From NCBI GenBank assembly GCA_028280305.1, contig JANQMC010000157.1, positions 1-64,000 of the forward strand: a stretch of 64,000 bases of DNA. The letters run 5' to 3'. Below the pieces are notes generated by a model. It was not told where the DNA came from. It ran no database searches and saw only the letters and a program-made list of their open reading frames with translations. A program made the translations under genes and the position numbers. The DNA comes from Pelagibius sp. GTDB lineage: Bacteria > Pseudomonadota > Alphaproteobacteria > Kiloniellales > Kiloniellaceae. Shown here piece by piece: positions 1 through 7,343 of this stretch. The stretch's first letter is position 1. Every line of letters starts with the position of its first letter.

Positions 1-660
1 GGCAATGACCAGAAGCAGCGCCGCCCCCCAGCCGATACGGCAGACCGCGCGCAGCGCAGCTTCGAAGGTAAGCGTCTGCGCCTGCATCTCCCGGGTGAAC
101 GGCCTGGACCCACAGATCGGGCCGGCGACGTAACTGCCAAAGAACGTCAGGCAGCCAAGCGCCGCCAAGGGATCGAGCCCCCCGCGGTTCATCGCCTCAC
201 GCAACACCAGGAAGCTTCTGATCGCACAATAGCTGAGGCCCAGATAGGCCCAGTTCACCAGTGTCGGCACCGCGGCCGCACGCTCGGAGAACAGCCCGCC
301 GACAACCATGTCAGCCGGCAGGAACTCGACCACCGCCAGCGGCGCAAAGAGCCCCCAGGAGAGTGGTTTCAGCCGCTCCGGACTGATGCCGCGCCGCTGC
401 GCCAGCCTGAAAAGCAATACGGCACCAAAAGCCAAGGCGATAATCGCCGGAATCAAGGGGCTGAGCGAAAAAAGCAGCAGCAGCGAGAAGCCGATCAACA
501 ACAACTGACGCGCCATCACGCCGACTTCACTGCCGGACCACGCCGCTGGGGCTTGCGCAGAGCCAGCTGTCGCGGGCATCGCCAAAGAGACGGGAATCGA
601 CCAGTAAAGCGGCACCACAAGCAGCAGAGCCAGAACGAGAACCTCGAGGCTAACCACCAT
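1..660 (-). CDS. MBOAT family O-acyltransferase (5' part, truncated by window edge)
   Basis: Only the first 220 codons are in the window; the gene continues past base 1. The ATG at 660 overlaps the end of the upstream SGNH gene (its TAG is at 652-650), so the two are probably translationally coupled. The visible protein is very hydrophobic, with several membrane helices, and ends in a segment around residues 175-200 reading LTFFGSYVAGPICGSRPFT, which matches the conserved AlgI/DltB stretch with the Gly-Pro-Ile core. MBOAT proteins move acyl groups from a carrier across the inner membrane to a polysaccharide or similar acceptor. The catalytic His should lie in the missing part. Adjacent ACP and SGNH genes support a Dlt-like role. 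The acceptor cannot be told. Confidence 0.78.
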   Translation of the reverse strand, partial: MVVSLEVLVLALLLVVPLYWSIPVSLAMPATAGSAQAPAAWSGSEVGVMARQLLLIGFSLLLLFSLSPLIPAIIALAFGAVLLFRLAQRRGISPERLKPLSWGLFAPLAVVEFLPADMVVGGLFSERAAAVPTLVNWAYLGLSYCAIRSFLVLREAMNRGGLDPLAALGCLTFFGSYVAGPICGSRPFTREMQAQTLTFEAALRAVCRIGWGAALLLVIA

Positions 661-1753
661 GGTGGAGAACTCCGCGGGCACGCATCGCATCACTAAGCCA
701 GTCGGTGAACTGCTGGATTCCCTTCAGGTTCAGATGCGAGTTGTCGTAATAGCCATCGGCCTGCAAGTCCGCCAACAGCCCACGCGGCGGCAAAAACAAT
801 GGGGCGTTCAGGGAACGCTCGAACCGCACCGCAAAGGCGTCGTCCGGGGGCGGCACGAAGATGCTCGGCATATAGACATAGGCAAGTGCAAAGCCCCGCT
901 CCTGCGAAAGCTCCGCAAGACGGCCGAAGACCAGCCGGTCGGGTGCCCGCTCCGGGTCGAGCAGAAAGTCCGGCGCATCGGGCGCGGCCGCCGCCCAGCC
1001 ACCGGGGTTGGCGGCATGAAAGGCTTCCGCAAAGAGCCGCTTCTTCTCCTGCTGGCGTGGCGTCCCGTTCTGCCGGTCCGGGTCATTTCCCGAGGCGAGA
1101 AAACAGATGTTGCGGCGGCTGTAATCGATTGCCGGGTCGGGGCGGTACAGCGTTTTCTGCACCTGGCGCGTGGCGAGCAGCTTGGTCGAGCGATCCAGCT
1201 TTCGCAGCAGCAGGCGGCTGCTGTCGTAGGCCTGCAGCAGGGCCGTCTGCGACGACTCCGCGACCGAGCCCAGAAGGTCGCGATAGCTGGCCGCGGTGGC
1301 GTAGAATTCACGGTAGCGGCCGCTGGCCAATTGCAGGTCGTGGCGCTCCAGACGGGCCGGGTCGATGCGCTGCTCTAGGCGCCGTGTCGCGGCGGAGCCG
1401 ACCTGGGCCTCCATGATGACCAGCTCGATCCCTTTCTCGCGGGTGAGCAGTTCGACCCAGTGGGCATCCAGGCGAAAGCTGCGGCCGGGGTGAGCCAGAC
1501 TGACCACCGCCGATTCCGGCAGCCTCCAGAACCGGGCGAGCTGCGACGGGTCGATCGCCTGACGGGTCCTGGACGAGCCGATGACCAGAACCTTTGCCTC
1601 GCGCGCCGCACCGGTCAGAAGGCCGTGCAGGCAGTGTTGGGAGTGTCCGAGGCCGCTGGCCCGCACCGCCAGACTGTCGAAGACGATCAGCAGGCCGACG
1701 GCAAGGACGGCAGCGGCACCCAGGAGCACCACCATGAGACCCTTGGAGAGCAT
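650..1753 (-). CDS. SGNH/DltD-like membrane-anchored hydrolase or acyltransferase
   Basis: A 367-residue protein with one N-terminal membrane helix (about residues 5-26) and a periplasmic SGNH-type domain. Block I is VIGSSRTRQ with Ser61 as likely nucleophile, and block V is DNSHLN near the C terminus (Asp337, His340), giving the expected Ser-Asp-His triad. This layout is that of DltD, AlgX/AlgJ-type and related partners of MBOAT acyltransferases. It lies between the ACP gene (gap of 25 bases) and the MBOAT gene (overlap of 11 bases). By analogy it probably helps hand the acyl group to its final acceptor or edits it. Family assignment rests on motifs and context; the substrate is unknown. Confidence 0.7.
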   Translation of the reverse strand: MLSKGLMVVLLGAAAVLAVGLLIVFDSLAVRASGLGHSQHCLHGLLTGAAREAKVLVIGSSRTRQAIDPSQLARFWRLPESAVVSLAHPGRSFRLDAHWVELLTREKGIELVIMEAQVGSAATRRLEQRIDPARLERHDLQLASGRYREFYATAASYRDLLGSVAESSQTALLQAYDSSRLLLRKLDRSTKLLATRQVQKTLYRPDPAIDYSRRNICFLASGNDPDRQNGTPRQQEKKRLFAEAFHAANPGGWAAAAPDAPDFLLDPERAPDRLVFGRLAELSQERGFALAYVYMPSIFVPPPDDAFAVRFERSLNAPLFLPPRGLLADLQADGYYDNSHLNLKGIQQFTDWLSDAMRARGVLHHGG

Positions 1754-1778
1754 CGTAAAACCGGGCCCCGGCCCGCCC

Positions 1779-2030
1779 TCAGTTCTCGGCGATCACCTTC
1801 ATCAGACTGGAGACGCGGTAGTCGTCATAATCCTCGGTAACTGCGGTGAGCTTGGTGCCGAGGGTCTGTTCGACCTCGAAGAGGAAGTTCATCAGGTCGA
1901 GAGAGTCGACGATCTCCTCTGCGACCAGATCGGTTTCCGGCGTGATTTTATCCCCGGCCCCTTCAGCCACCTTGTTCAGCGAATCCCGGATCAACAGGAG
2001 GGTGGCGTCTTCAGTCATCGTGTCGGTCAT
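1779..2030 (-). CDS. Acyl carrier protein (DltC-like)
   Basis: An 83-residue acidic helical protein with the phosphopantetheine attachment motif EEIVDSLDLMNF; Ser43 is the expected 4'-phosphopantetheine site. Length and motif fit a stand-alone ACP/PCP. It is not the housekeeping acpP, whose usual neighbours (fabG, fabF) are absent. It sits between a ketoacyl synthase III-like gene and the SGNH and MBOAT genes, so it probably carries the acyl chain that the MBOAT enzyme transfers. An alternative in-frame ATG lies four codons downstream (2018); neither start has a strong ribosome binding site. Confidence 0.85.
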   Translation of the reverse strand: MTDTMTEDATLLLIRDSLNKVAEGAGDKITPETDLVAEEIVDSLDLMNFLFEVEQTLGTKLTAVTEDYDDYRVSSLMKVIAEN

Positions 2031-2100
2031 GGCGTTACCCGGATGTTGTTTGGGGGGAAAGGAACTTCGGAGATTTGCACATATGGCAGCCGCCTTCCGT

Positions 2101-3096
2101 TCAACTGCCGAAGCGGATCACGGAGGTCGCCCAAGAGAGACCGACACCGAAACCCGACACTAAAACCGTCTTTCCGGCCATGGATCCATTGGCCATCTGT
2201 GCTTCCAACAGCATCGGGATGGTGGAGGAGACGGTATTGCCGTAGCGGTCAATGTTGATCAGTAGTTTCTCAGGCGGAATGCCGGCGCGCTTGGCGAGAG
2301 ACTGCAGCATGTAGAGGGAACCTTGGTGGCAGGCAAAACAGTCGACCTCGTCGAGCGCCAGACCGTTACGCGCCAGGCAGGTTTCTATGCTTACGGGAAT
2401 GCGTGTCATCACGAAGTTGAAGACCTCGCGCCCATTCATCTTCAAGCGCAGGGCATCACGGTCATGCGCCGCCACATCGTCGACCTGCAAGGCCACCGAA
2501 GGCGCCTGGGCGGCGCCGGCATCAATGCGGATGGCTTCACCGCCGCCGCCGTCGGTACCGAAGTCGGTGATCCCCAGACGGCTGCGGTCGCCGCGGCGCA
2601 GCACCAGGCTTGCGGTGGCGGCGTCGCCGAAAACGGCATTGGTCGCCGTATCCTCCGCTGCCATGATCCGCGAATAGGGATCGCAGGTGACCAGGAGAGC
2701 GGTCTCACAGCCGGTCGCCGCCAGGAAGCTCTCCACCACCTGCAGCCCGTATACATATCCGGAGCAGCCAAGCGCCAGGTCGAAAGCCGCAAGGCCGGCC
2801 TTCAGGCCCAGGCATTGGGCCAGTTGCGCCGAGTTCTGAGGCAGTTTGCGGTCCGGCGTCTGGGTGACGAAGATCAGGACATCGACCGCTTCCGGCTTCA
2901 GCCCCTTCGCCGCCATCAGCTTCTCACAGGCCGCTGCCGCCAGGCCGACGCCGGTTTCCTCCGGCGCCAGGATGTAACGCTGCTTCAGGCCCACCTTGTC
3001 CTTGATGAAGGATTCCTTGGCGCCGGTCAGCCGGGCGACCTCTGCAGCGTCCTGGCGGATCGAGGGAAGTGCCGAAGCAATCGCCTCAAGCGACAT
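2101..3096 (-). CDS. 3-oxoacyl-ACP synthase III-like condensing enzyme
   Basis: A 331-residue thiolase-fold enzyme starting at the ATG at 3096; the reading frame is open further upstream, but that part overlaps the neighbouring gene and is not family-like. All three catalytic residues of FabH-type synthases are visible: Cys111 in LALGCSGYVYGL, His257 in CFACHQGS and Asn287 in DRYGNTVSS. Such enzymes condense an acyl-CoA starter with malonyl-ACP, or act as acyltransferases. It lies 4 bases after the preceding gene and 70 bases before the ACP gene, so it is probably dedicated to loading or extending an acyl chain on that ACP. Housekeeping FabH normally sits with plsX, which is absent here. Confidence 0.85.
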   Translation of the reverse strand: MSLEAIASALPSIRQDAAEVARLTGAKESFIKDKVGLKQRYILAPEETGVGLAAAACEKLMAAKGLKPEAVDVLIFVTQTPDRKLPQNSAQLAQCLGLKAGLAAFDLALGCSGYVYGLQVVESFLAATGCETALLVTCDPYSRIMAAEDTATNAVFGDAATASLVLRRGDRSRLGITDFGTDGGGGEAIRIDAGAAQAPSVALQVDDVAAHDRDALRLKMNGREVFNFVMTRIPVSIETCLARNGLALDEVDCFACHQGSLYMLQSLAKRAGIPPEKLLINIDRYGNTVSSTIPMLLEAQMANGSMAGKTVLVSGFGVGLSWATSVIRFGS

Positions 3097-3100
3097 GCGG

Positions 3101-3802
3101 CTAGCCCTCCAATTCGAAGGCAGGGGCCTGGAAAGCGAAGGTAACGATGGCGGAAAGCGTGTCGCCGCCCGTACCCTCGACGTCGACTGCCGACATGGTC
3201 TGAAACAAAGGCGCACGGCCCAGCAGCCGCAGATGCCGGACGGTCAGCTTGCCGGCGGTCATTGGCGGGTCCGCCAACGGCAGCGCAGCGTTCCGGCAGC
3301 CGGTGAACCAGATGTCATGGACATCGGGACCGGCGGCTTCATGGACCGCCTTGACCGTCTGGACAATCAGGACCAGCAGATCTTCGAAACTGTTGAGCCC
3401 GGCGAAGGCGAAGTCGCCGCAGAGGTCGGGTTTCAACGTCCCGAGAGATTCATAGGCGACGTTCTCCGGAAGGTCGCGGCGCTCGGCAGGCTCCACCAAT
3501 TCGGCAAAGCGCAAGGTCAAGGTCTCGCCGTCTCTTTTGAAGCCGGCATCGCCGATCAGCGCCAGCCCCTCGGGCGGCGCGGCATCCCCGCGCAGGCAGA
3601 GTATCTTGTTCCGGGTGATCTTCTTGAAGGCCGCCGTGGTGAGGATCGCCGTCTCCGCCAATCCGCCGGGCAGGATCTCGGCCGCCCGGGCGATCATTTG
3701 CGTACCCTGCACATAGTCGCGTCCGCCGTTCAGAAAGACGTCGATACGATGCAGGTCGTCGCCGGTGAAGGGCTTGCTCGGATGCGCCAGGGAGGCTGCC
3801 AT
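3101..3802 (-). CDS. Unknown protein of acyl-transfer cluster, possible double hotdog fold
   Basis: A 233-residue soluble protein that I do not recognise. It has no signal peptide and no membrane helix. Two regions read like hotdog units: strand-rich segments around residues 30-95, then a helix (residues 135-155, SFEDLLVLIVQTVKAVHE) followed by strands ending in IVTFAFQAP. A double-hotdog dehydratase or thioesterase would make sense beside a ketoacyl synthase and an ACP, but no catalytic motif is clear, so this is only a suggestion. It is the first gene of the visible cluster; its stop is 4 bases before the synthase start, implying one transcript. Confidence 0.5.
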   Translation of the reverse strand: MAASLAHPSKPFTGDDLHRIDVFLNGGRDYVQGTQMIARAAEILPGGLAETAILTTAAFKKITRNKILCLRGDAAPPEGLALIGDAGFKRDGETLTLRFAELVEPAERRDLPENVAYESLGTLKPDLCGDFAFAGLNSFEDLLVLIVQTVKAVHEAAGPDVHDIWFTGCRNAALPLADPPMTAGKLTVRHLRLLGRAPLFQTMSAVDVEGTGGDTLSAIVTFAFQAPAFELEG

Positions 3803-3959
3803 GAACCCTCTGTTGTGCCGCCTGTTCCACTAAGCGCCCGGCCCGGTCGTTCGACCGCGCCGGGGCCTTGGCGTTATACACAGTCGCAGGCTCGGTCAGA
3901 TGTGACCGTTCTGGGGCACGCAGAGGGATAGTGGAAAACGGCCCGGCGGGGCACGTGTA
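3803..3959. promoter_or_regulatory. Upstream region of acyl-transfer cluster
   Basis: A 157-base gap between the rhomboid gene and the first acyl-cluster gene, both on the minus strand. It holds a G+C-rich stem around 3843-3862 (GGTCG-TT-CGACC core inside further pairing) with no T-run. This could end the rhomboid transcript or sit in the leader of the cluster. No promoter could be assigned. Confidence 0.25.
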
Positions 3960-4688
3960 TTACTCCCGCAGCCCTTCAGCTCTTCCCGCGGGTGCGGAAG
4001 GCGGGCGCCAGCGGCAGTAGGCAAGGGCAATCAGTAAGCCGGCCAGAAATCCGCCGAGATGCGCCTTCCAACCGACCTGGGCGCCGGCGAGGAACTCGCC
4101 AAGGCCGGTGAGGCCGAGCATCAGGTTCAGCCCCATCAGAACCGCAACGAAAGCGAGGGCCGTGCGGCGGCGGTCGGGGCGCGGATCCACGCGCATGAAG
4201 CAGATGGCCGCTGCGGTAACACCATAGACCGAGCCGGAAGCGCCGATCAGAACCAGTTCGCTTCCGCCGCGGAAAACAAACTCGGTCAAGGCACCGACAA
4301 CGGCACAGACGATAAACAGAAACAGATAGGGCAGCAGGCCCATGCTGCGTTCCACGTAGCTGCCGAAAGCCAGGAGAAAGCCCAGGTTCAACGCCAGATG
4401 CATGAAGTCGCCATGCAGCAGCGTATAGGTCGCCAGCGTCAAGAGGCCTGTCAGACTCGGCAGATCGCTACCCGGCGGCCAGAAGGTCAGGGAATTGAAG
4501 GCGAGACTGTCGAAGAAGATGCGCCCGACCGTGCCGAGCAGCAGCAGATCGACGAAGAAACTGACGCCAATGACGGCCGCGAGCCAAAGCGTCGCCGGCG
4601 GCAGATTGAACATCGGCTCGGCCCCCTTCTCCTCCGGTGGAGGCGGCGGTGCGGGCGGGCGGCGGAAGGGAATCGGGTCTGAACTCAT
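3960..4688 (-). CDS. Rhomboid family intramembrane serine protease
   Basis: A 242-residue polytopic membrane protein with a Pro-rich cytoplasmic N terminus (residues 8-18) and about six membrane helices. The rhomboid signatures are present: HGDFMHLALN with His92, His97 and Asn101 in the second helix, GASG with the catalytic Ser151, and catalytic His210 in WKAHLGGFLAG. Rhomboids cut single-pass membrane proteins inside the bilayer. The family and active site are clear; the substrate is not. It is a single gene, downstream of and codirectional with the ATC-hydrolase-like gene but separated from it by 143 bases that contain a perfect palindrome. Confidence 0.93.
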   Translation of the reverse strand: MSSDPIPFRRPPAPPPPPEEKGAEPMFNLPPATLWLAAVIGVSFFVDLLLLGTVGRIFFDSLAFNSLTFWPPGSDLPSLTGLLTLATYTLLHGDFMHLALNLGFLLAFGSYVERSMGLLPYLFLFIVCAVVGALTEFVFRGGSELVLIGASGSVYGVTAAAICFMRVDPRPDRRRTALAFVAVLMGLNLMLGLTGLGEFLAGAQVGWKAHLGGFLAGLLIALAYCRWRPPSAPAGRAEGLRE

Positions 4689-4756
4689 CGGCTGGCCGGC
4701 AAGGGTTTCTGACGGGACTCATGAGATGTGTTATCCAGGTCCGACCAAGACAATAG

Positions 4757-4773
4757 ACGTTAATCATTAACGT
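4757..4773. promoter_or_regulatory. Perfect 17-bp palindrome upstream of rhomboid gene
   Basis: ACGTTAATCATTAACGT is an 8-1-8 perfect dyad, 69 bases upstream of the rhomboid start, in an A+T-rich pocket within G+C-rich surroundings. The size and symmetry suit a dimeric repressor or activator. The factor is not known. Confidence 0.45.
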
Positions 4774-4831
4774 TCGAATTATTCGCCATCCGCGGAGATT
4801 GCACCCGGCGCAGCGCTCAGGGTCCTCAGGC

Positions 4832-5317
4832 TTACGGAGCGGTTCTTTCCGTGATCTTCGTGCGGCAGCACCCTTCTTTGCCCGGCGACCACAACTCCAG
4901 CTCATAGTCGAATCCGGCGGCCTCCAGGGCGGCTTCATCCCAGGCCGAGGCGCAATGCAGCAGAGTGCAGATCTCCTCATCGCTGCACCCGGCCTCCACC
5001 CAGGCTTCCTTCAACGGGCAGGCCATGTTCTTGAATTCCAGGCAGGTGCCGTCCAACTGCCTGATCTCCGTTGCATACGTCACACCATTGTTAGGGGGTT
5101 TTGCGAAGCTCTCTGCCATGCCTGCGAAGTCACGCGGGCCGAGATGCGCCAAAGCCTTGCCCACGGCGGCGCCCTGCGCGCCGCTGGCACTGCGCATCAC
5201 ACTGACCGCTTCGGTCTCGCCGTATCTCTTTGACAGCTCCCGAAAGACTTCGAGGTATATTCTGCCCCGCTCTTTAATGGCGTTGCTCAGCAATGAGTTG
5301 GATTTTTCCTGGTTCAT
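4832..5317 (-). CDS. L-2-amino-thiazoline-4-carboxylate hydrolase-like protein
   Basis: A 161-residue protein rich in conserved cysteines in its second half (TCLEFKNMACPLKEAW, GCSDEEICTLLHC, GCCRTKI). This pattern fits the ATC hydrolase domain family, whose best-known member opens the thiazoline ring in bacterial L-cysteine production from DL-ATC; most members have no tested function. The ATG at 5317 is preferred because GGGAG lies 10 bases upstream; a TTG two codons earlier (5323) is possible. It is divergent from a LysR gene, with three tandem 14-bp repeats in the space between, so it may be that regulator's target. Confidence 0.65.
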   Translation of the reverse strand: MNQEKSNSLLSNAIKERGRIYLEVFRELSKRYGETEAVSVMRSASGAQGAAVGKALAHLGPRDFAGMAESFAKPPNNGVTYATEIRQLDGTCLEFKNMACPLKEAWVEAGCSDEEICTLLHCASAWDEAALEAAGFDYELELWSPGKEGCCRTKITERTAP

Positions 5318-5329
5318 TCCCAATGCACT

Positions 5330-5371
5330 CCCGATATCACCGGCCCGATATCACCGGCCCGACATCACTGG
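5330..5371. repeat. Three tandem 14-bp repeats in the divergent promoter region
   Basis: The unit CCCGATATCACCGG occurs twice perfectly (5330-5343, 5344-5357) and once with two changes (5358-5371). Each unit carries the palindromic GATATC core or a variant. The array lies immediately upstream of the ATC-hydrolase-like gene and 130 bases from the divergent LysR gene. Iterated sites of this kind could bind the LysR protein, or may simply be a slippage product. Confidence 0.7.
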
Positions 5372-5502
5372 ACCGTTAAACCAGGGCGACGCTATCGCTT
5401 TGGGAGACCGCCCCTCAACTCAGGAAATCTCGGTCGGAGGAATAGATATACTGAGTCTCCCGGGGCATCGTTTCGTGGCATTCTGCGCCGAGGAGAAAAA
5501 CG

Positions 5503-6108
5503 ATGACCTATAGACTACCTTCGCTGAACACCCTGCGCGCTTTCGAAGCGGCGGCGCGGCACCTGAGTTTCAAGACAGCCGCCAGCGAACTCGGCGTTAC
5601 CGCAGGCGCCGTCAGTCAACAGGTGAAAAAGCTGGAAGCCTCTTTGGGCGTGGCCTTGTTCCGCCGCCTGGCGCAGGGTTTGCTTCTGACGGCGGAGGGG
5701 GAGGCCTATCTACCCCGCATCACCCGGGTCTTCGAAGACTTGACCGATGCCACCGAAGCCATCGCGCCGAACATGAACGGCAAAAAATTCAATGTCGGTC
5801 TGTGTTCCAAAGCGCAGGCTGTATTGCCGGCGAACTGGCCAAACCACTGCGACCGACTGAGACCCTACGTGCGAGACGTGGTCCAAACGACCGATGTTGA
5901 GTTGGTCAGGACCAACGAGATCGACTGCCTGATCCGACTCGGTGGCGGCCCCTATGGCGACCTTGCATTGGTCACAGTTCCCAGCCCGCCAAGCACCGCG
6001 AAGCATCCGAAAGCACTGCATTTCGTCTGCAAGCCCGGCCTTGCGGACTGCCGGCAATCAAAGGCCATACTGGAAGACTTAGAGGAACACGCGGGCGCAA
6101 ACCCATAG
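5503..6108 (+). CDS. LysR family transcriptional regulator with shortened effector domain
   Basis: A 201-residue protein, against about 300 for the family. Residues 5-65 are a typical LysR helix-turn-helix (LRAFEAAARHLSFKTAASEL, VSQQVKKLEASLGVALFRR) of the GcvA type. Residues 95-150 match the first half of regulatory subdomain I (DVELVRTNEIDCLIRLGGGPYGDL), and the C terminus (HFVCKPGLADCRQSKAILEDLEE) resembles the normal end of GcvA-like proteins, so subdomain II appears to be missing from the middle. The frame is intact and the stop is 27 bases from the convergent peptidase gene. It may be a degenerate regulator or one that no longer senses a ligand. It probably acts on the divergent gene. 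Confidence 0.75.
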   Translation: MTYRLPSLNTLRAFEAAARHLSFKTAASELGVTAGAVSQQVKKLEASLGVALFRRLAQGLLLTAEGEAYLPRITRVFEDLTDATEAIAPNMNGKKFNVGLCSKAQAVLPANWPNHCDRLRPYVRDVVQTTDVELVRTNEIDCLIRLGGGPYGDLALVTVPSPPSTAKHPKALHFVCKPGLADCRQSKAILEDLEEHAGANP

Positions 6109-6135
6109 TATCCGTTCAGGTCAAAAGCCGGACCT

Positions 6136-7320
6136 TCACCCCGCCTTCGGCAAGGTCGACTCCGCCAGTGTTGCCCAATAGCTGGCGCCGACCACCGCGA
6201 CCTCGTCGTTGAAGTCGTAATGGGGGTTATGAACAGAGCAGCCGCCGGGGCCGCCCTCGGTGCCGTTGCCCAGCCAGATGTAGCAGCCGGGCTTCTCTTC
6301 CAGCATATAGGCGAAGTCTTCCGAGCCCATCAACTGCTCGGCGCCGATCTCGACGTTCTCCGCGCCGACCACCTTGGCGGCGACCGCGGCGGCAATGCCG
6401 GTTTCGGCTTCGCTGTTCACAAGCGCGGGATAGCGGCGCTCGTAACGCAGGGCCATGGTCGCCCCCTGGGCGGCGCAGACCGATTCGCCGATACGGGCAA
6501 TGTCCTCTTCGATCTGACTCTGGGTTTCCTTGCGGAAAGTCCGGACGGTGCCGCGGATCACCGCGGTCTCCGGGATAACGTTCCAGGTATCGCCGGCGTG
6601 GAACTGCGTGACGCTCAGGACCACCGGGTCGAGGGGGTCGCTGCGCCGGCTGGCGATGGTCTGCAGGGCGGATACGAGCTGCGCGCCGGTGACCACCGGA
6701 TCGACGCCGAGGTGCGGCATCGCCGCATGGGCGCCCTTGCCGGTGATGGTGATCTCGAAGATGTCGAAGGCCGCCATCGCGGGCCCGGCCCGCAGGCCAA
6801 CGGTGCCAGCCTCGCGGCCCGGCATGTTGTGCAGGCCGTAGACCGCCTCGACCGGGAACTTTTCGAAGAGGCCCTCTTCCACCATCACCCGGCCGCCGCC
6901 TTCGTTCTCCTCGGCCGGCTGAAAGATGAAGGCGATGCGGCCATCGAAGTTACGGGTCTCTGCCAGGTATTTGGCGGCGCCGAGCAGCATCGCGGTATGG
7001 CCGTCGTGGCCGCAGGCGTGCATTTTGCCCTCGTTCTGCGAACGATGGTCGAACTCGTTCAGTTCATGAATGTGCAGGGCGTCCATGTCGGCGCGCAGCC
7101 CGATGGCCCGCCCACTCTTGTTGGTCTCGCCGTCAAGCACGCCGACAACGCCGGTGGTGGCCAAGCCGCGATGCACCTCAATACCGAACTCGGCCAGCTT
7201 CTCGGCCACGAAGTCGGAGGTGCGCAATTCCTCAAAAGCGGTTTCGGGATGAGCATGGAGATCGCGGCGCCAGCCTTTGATCTCCTCGTGAAACTCGGCA
7301 ATGCGATTGATAACGGCCAT
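6136..7320 (-). CDS. M20 family metallopeptidase (aminoacylase/hippurate hydrolase-like)
   Basis: A 394-residue cytosolic amidohydrolase of the M20D group. It has the metal-site motifs LRADMDAL and MHACGHDGHTAMLLGAA (residues about 75-115), FQPAEENEGGG, and a late His in the SVHNPHYDF region. Members remove N-acyl groups from amino acids or cleave dipeptides. It is the last gene of a minus-strand operon with a dipeptide-type ABC transporter, 23 bases after the ATPase gene, so it probably acts on what that transporter imports, such as N-acyl amino acids or small peptides. The exact substrate cannot be read from sequence. Confidence 0.88.
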   Translation of the reverse strand: MAVINRIAEFHEEIKGWRRDLHAHPETAFEELRTSDFVAEKLAEFGIEVHRGLATTGVVGVLDGETNKSGRAIGLRADMDALHIHELNEFDHRSQNEGKMHACGHDGHTAMLLGAAKYLAETRNFDGRIAFIFQPAEENEGGGRVMVEEGLFEKFPVEAVYGLHNMPGREAGTVGLRAGPAMAAFDIFEITITGKGAHAAMPHLGVDPVVTGAQLVSALQTIASRRSDPLDPVVLSVTQFHAGDTWNVIPETAVIRGTVRTFRKETQSQIEEDIARIGESVCAAQGATMALRYERRYPALVNSEAETGIAAAVAAKVVGAENVEIGAEQLMGSEDFAYMLEEKPGCYIWLGNGTEGGPGGCSVHNPHYDFNDEVAVVGASYWATLAESTLPKAG

Positions 7321-7343
7321 GGTCGTTCTCCTACAGCGCTCGT

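Noticed and set aside
1779..2030. Housekeeping acpP
   Set aside because: Sequence around the Ser site and neighbours (SGNH, MBOAT) point to a dedicated carrier, and fabG/fabF are absent.
5330..5371. CRISPR-like array
   Set aside because: Units abut without spacers and are only 14 bases long.
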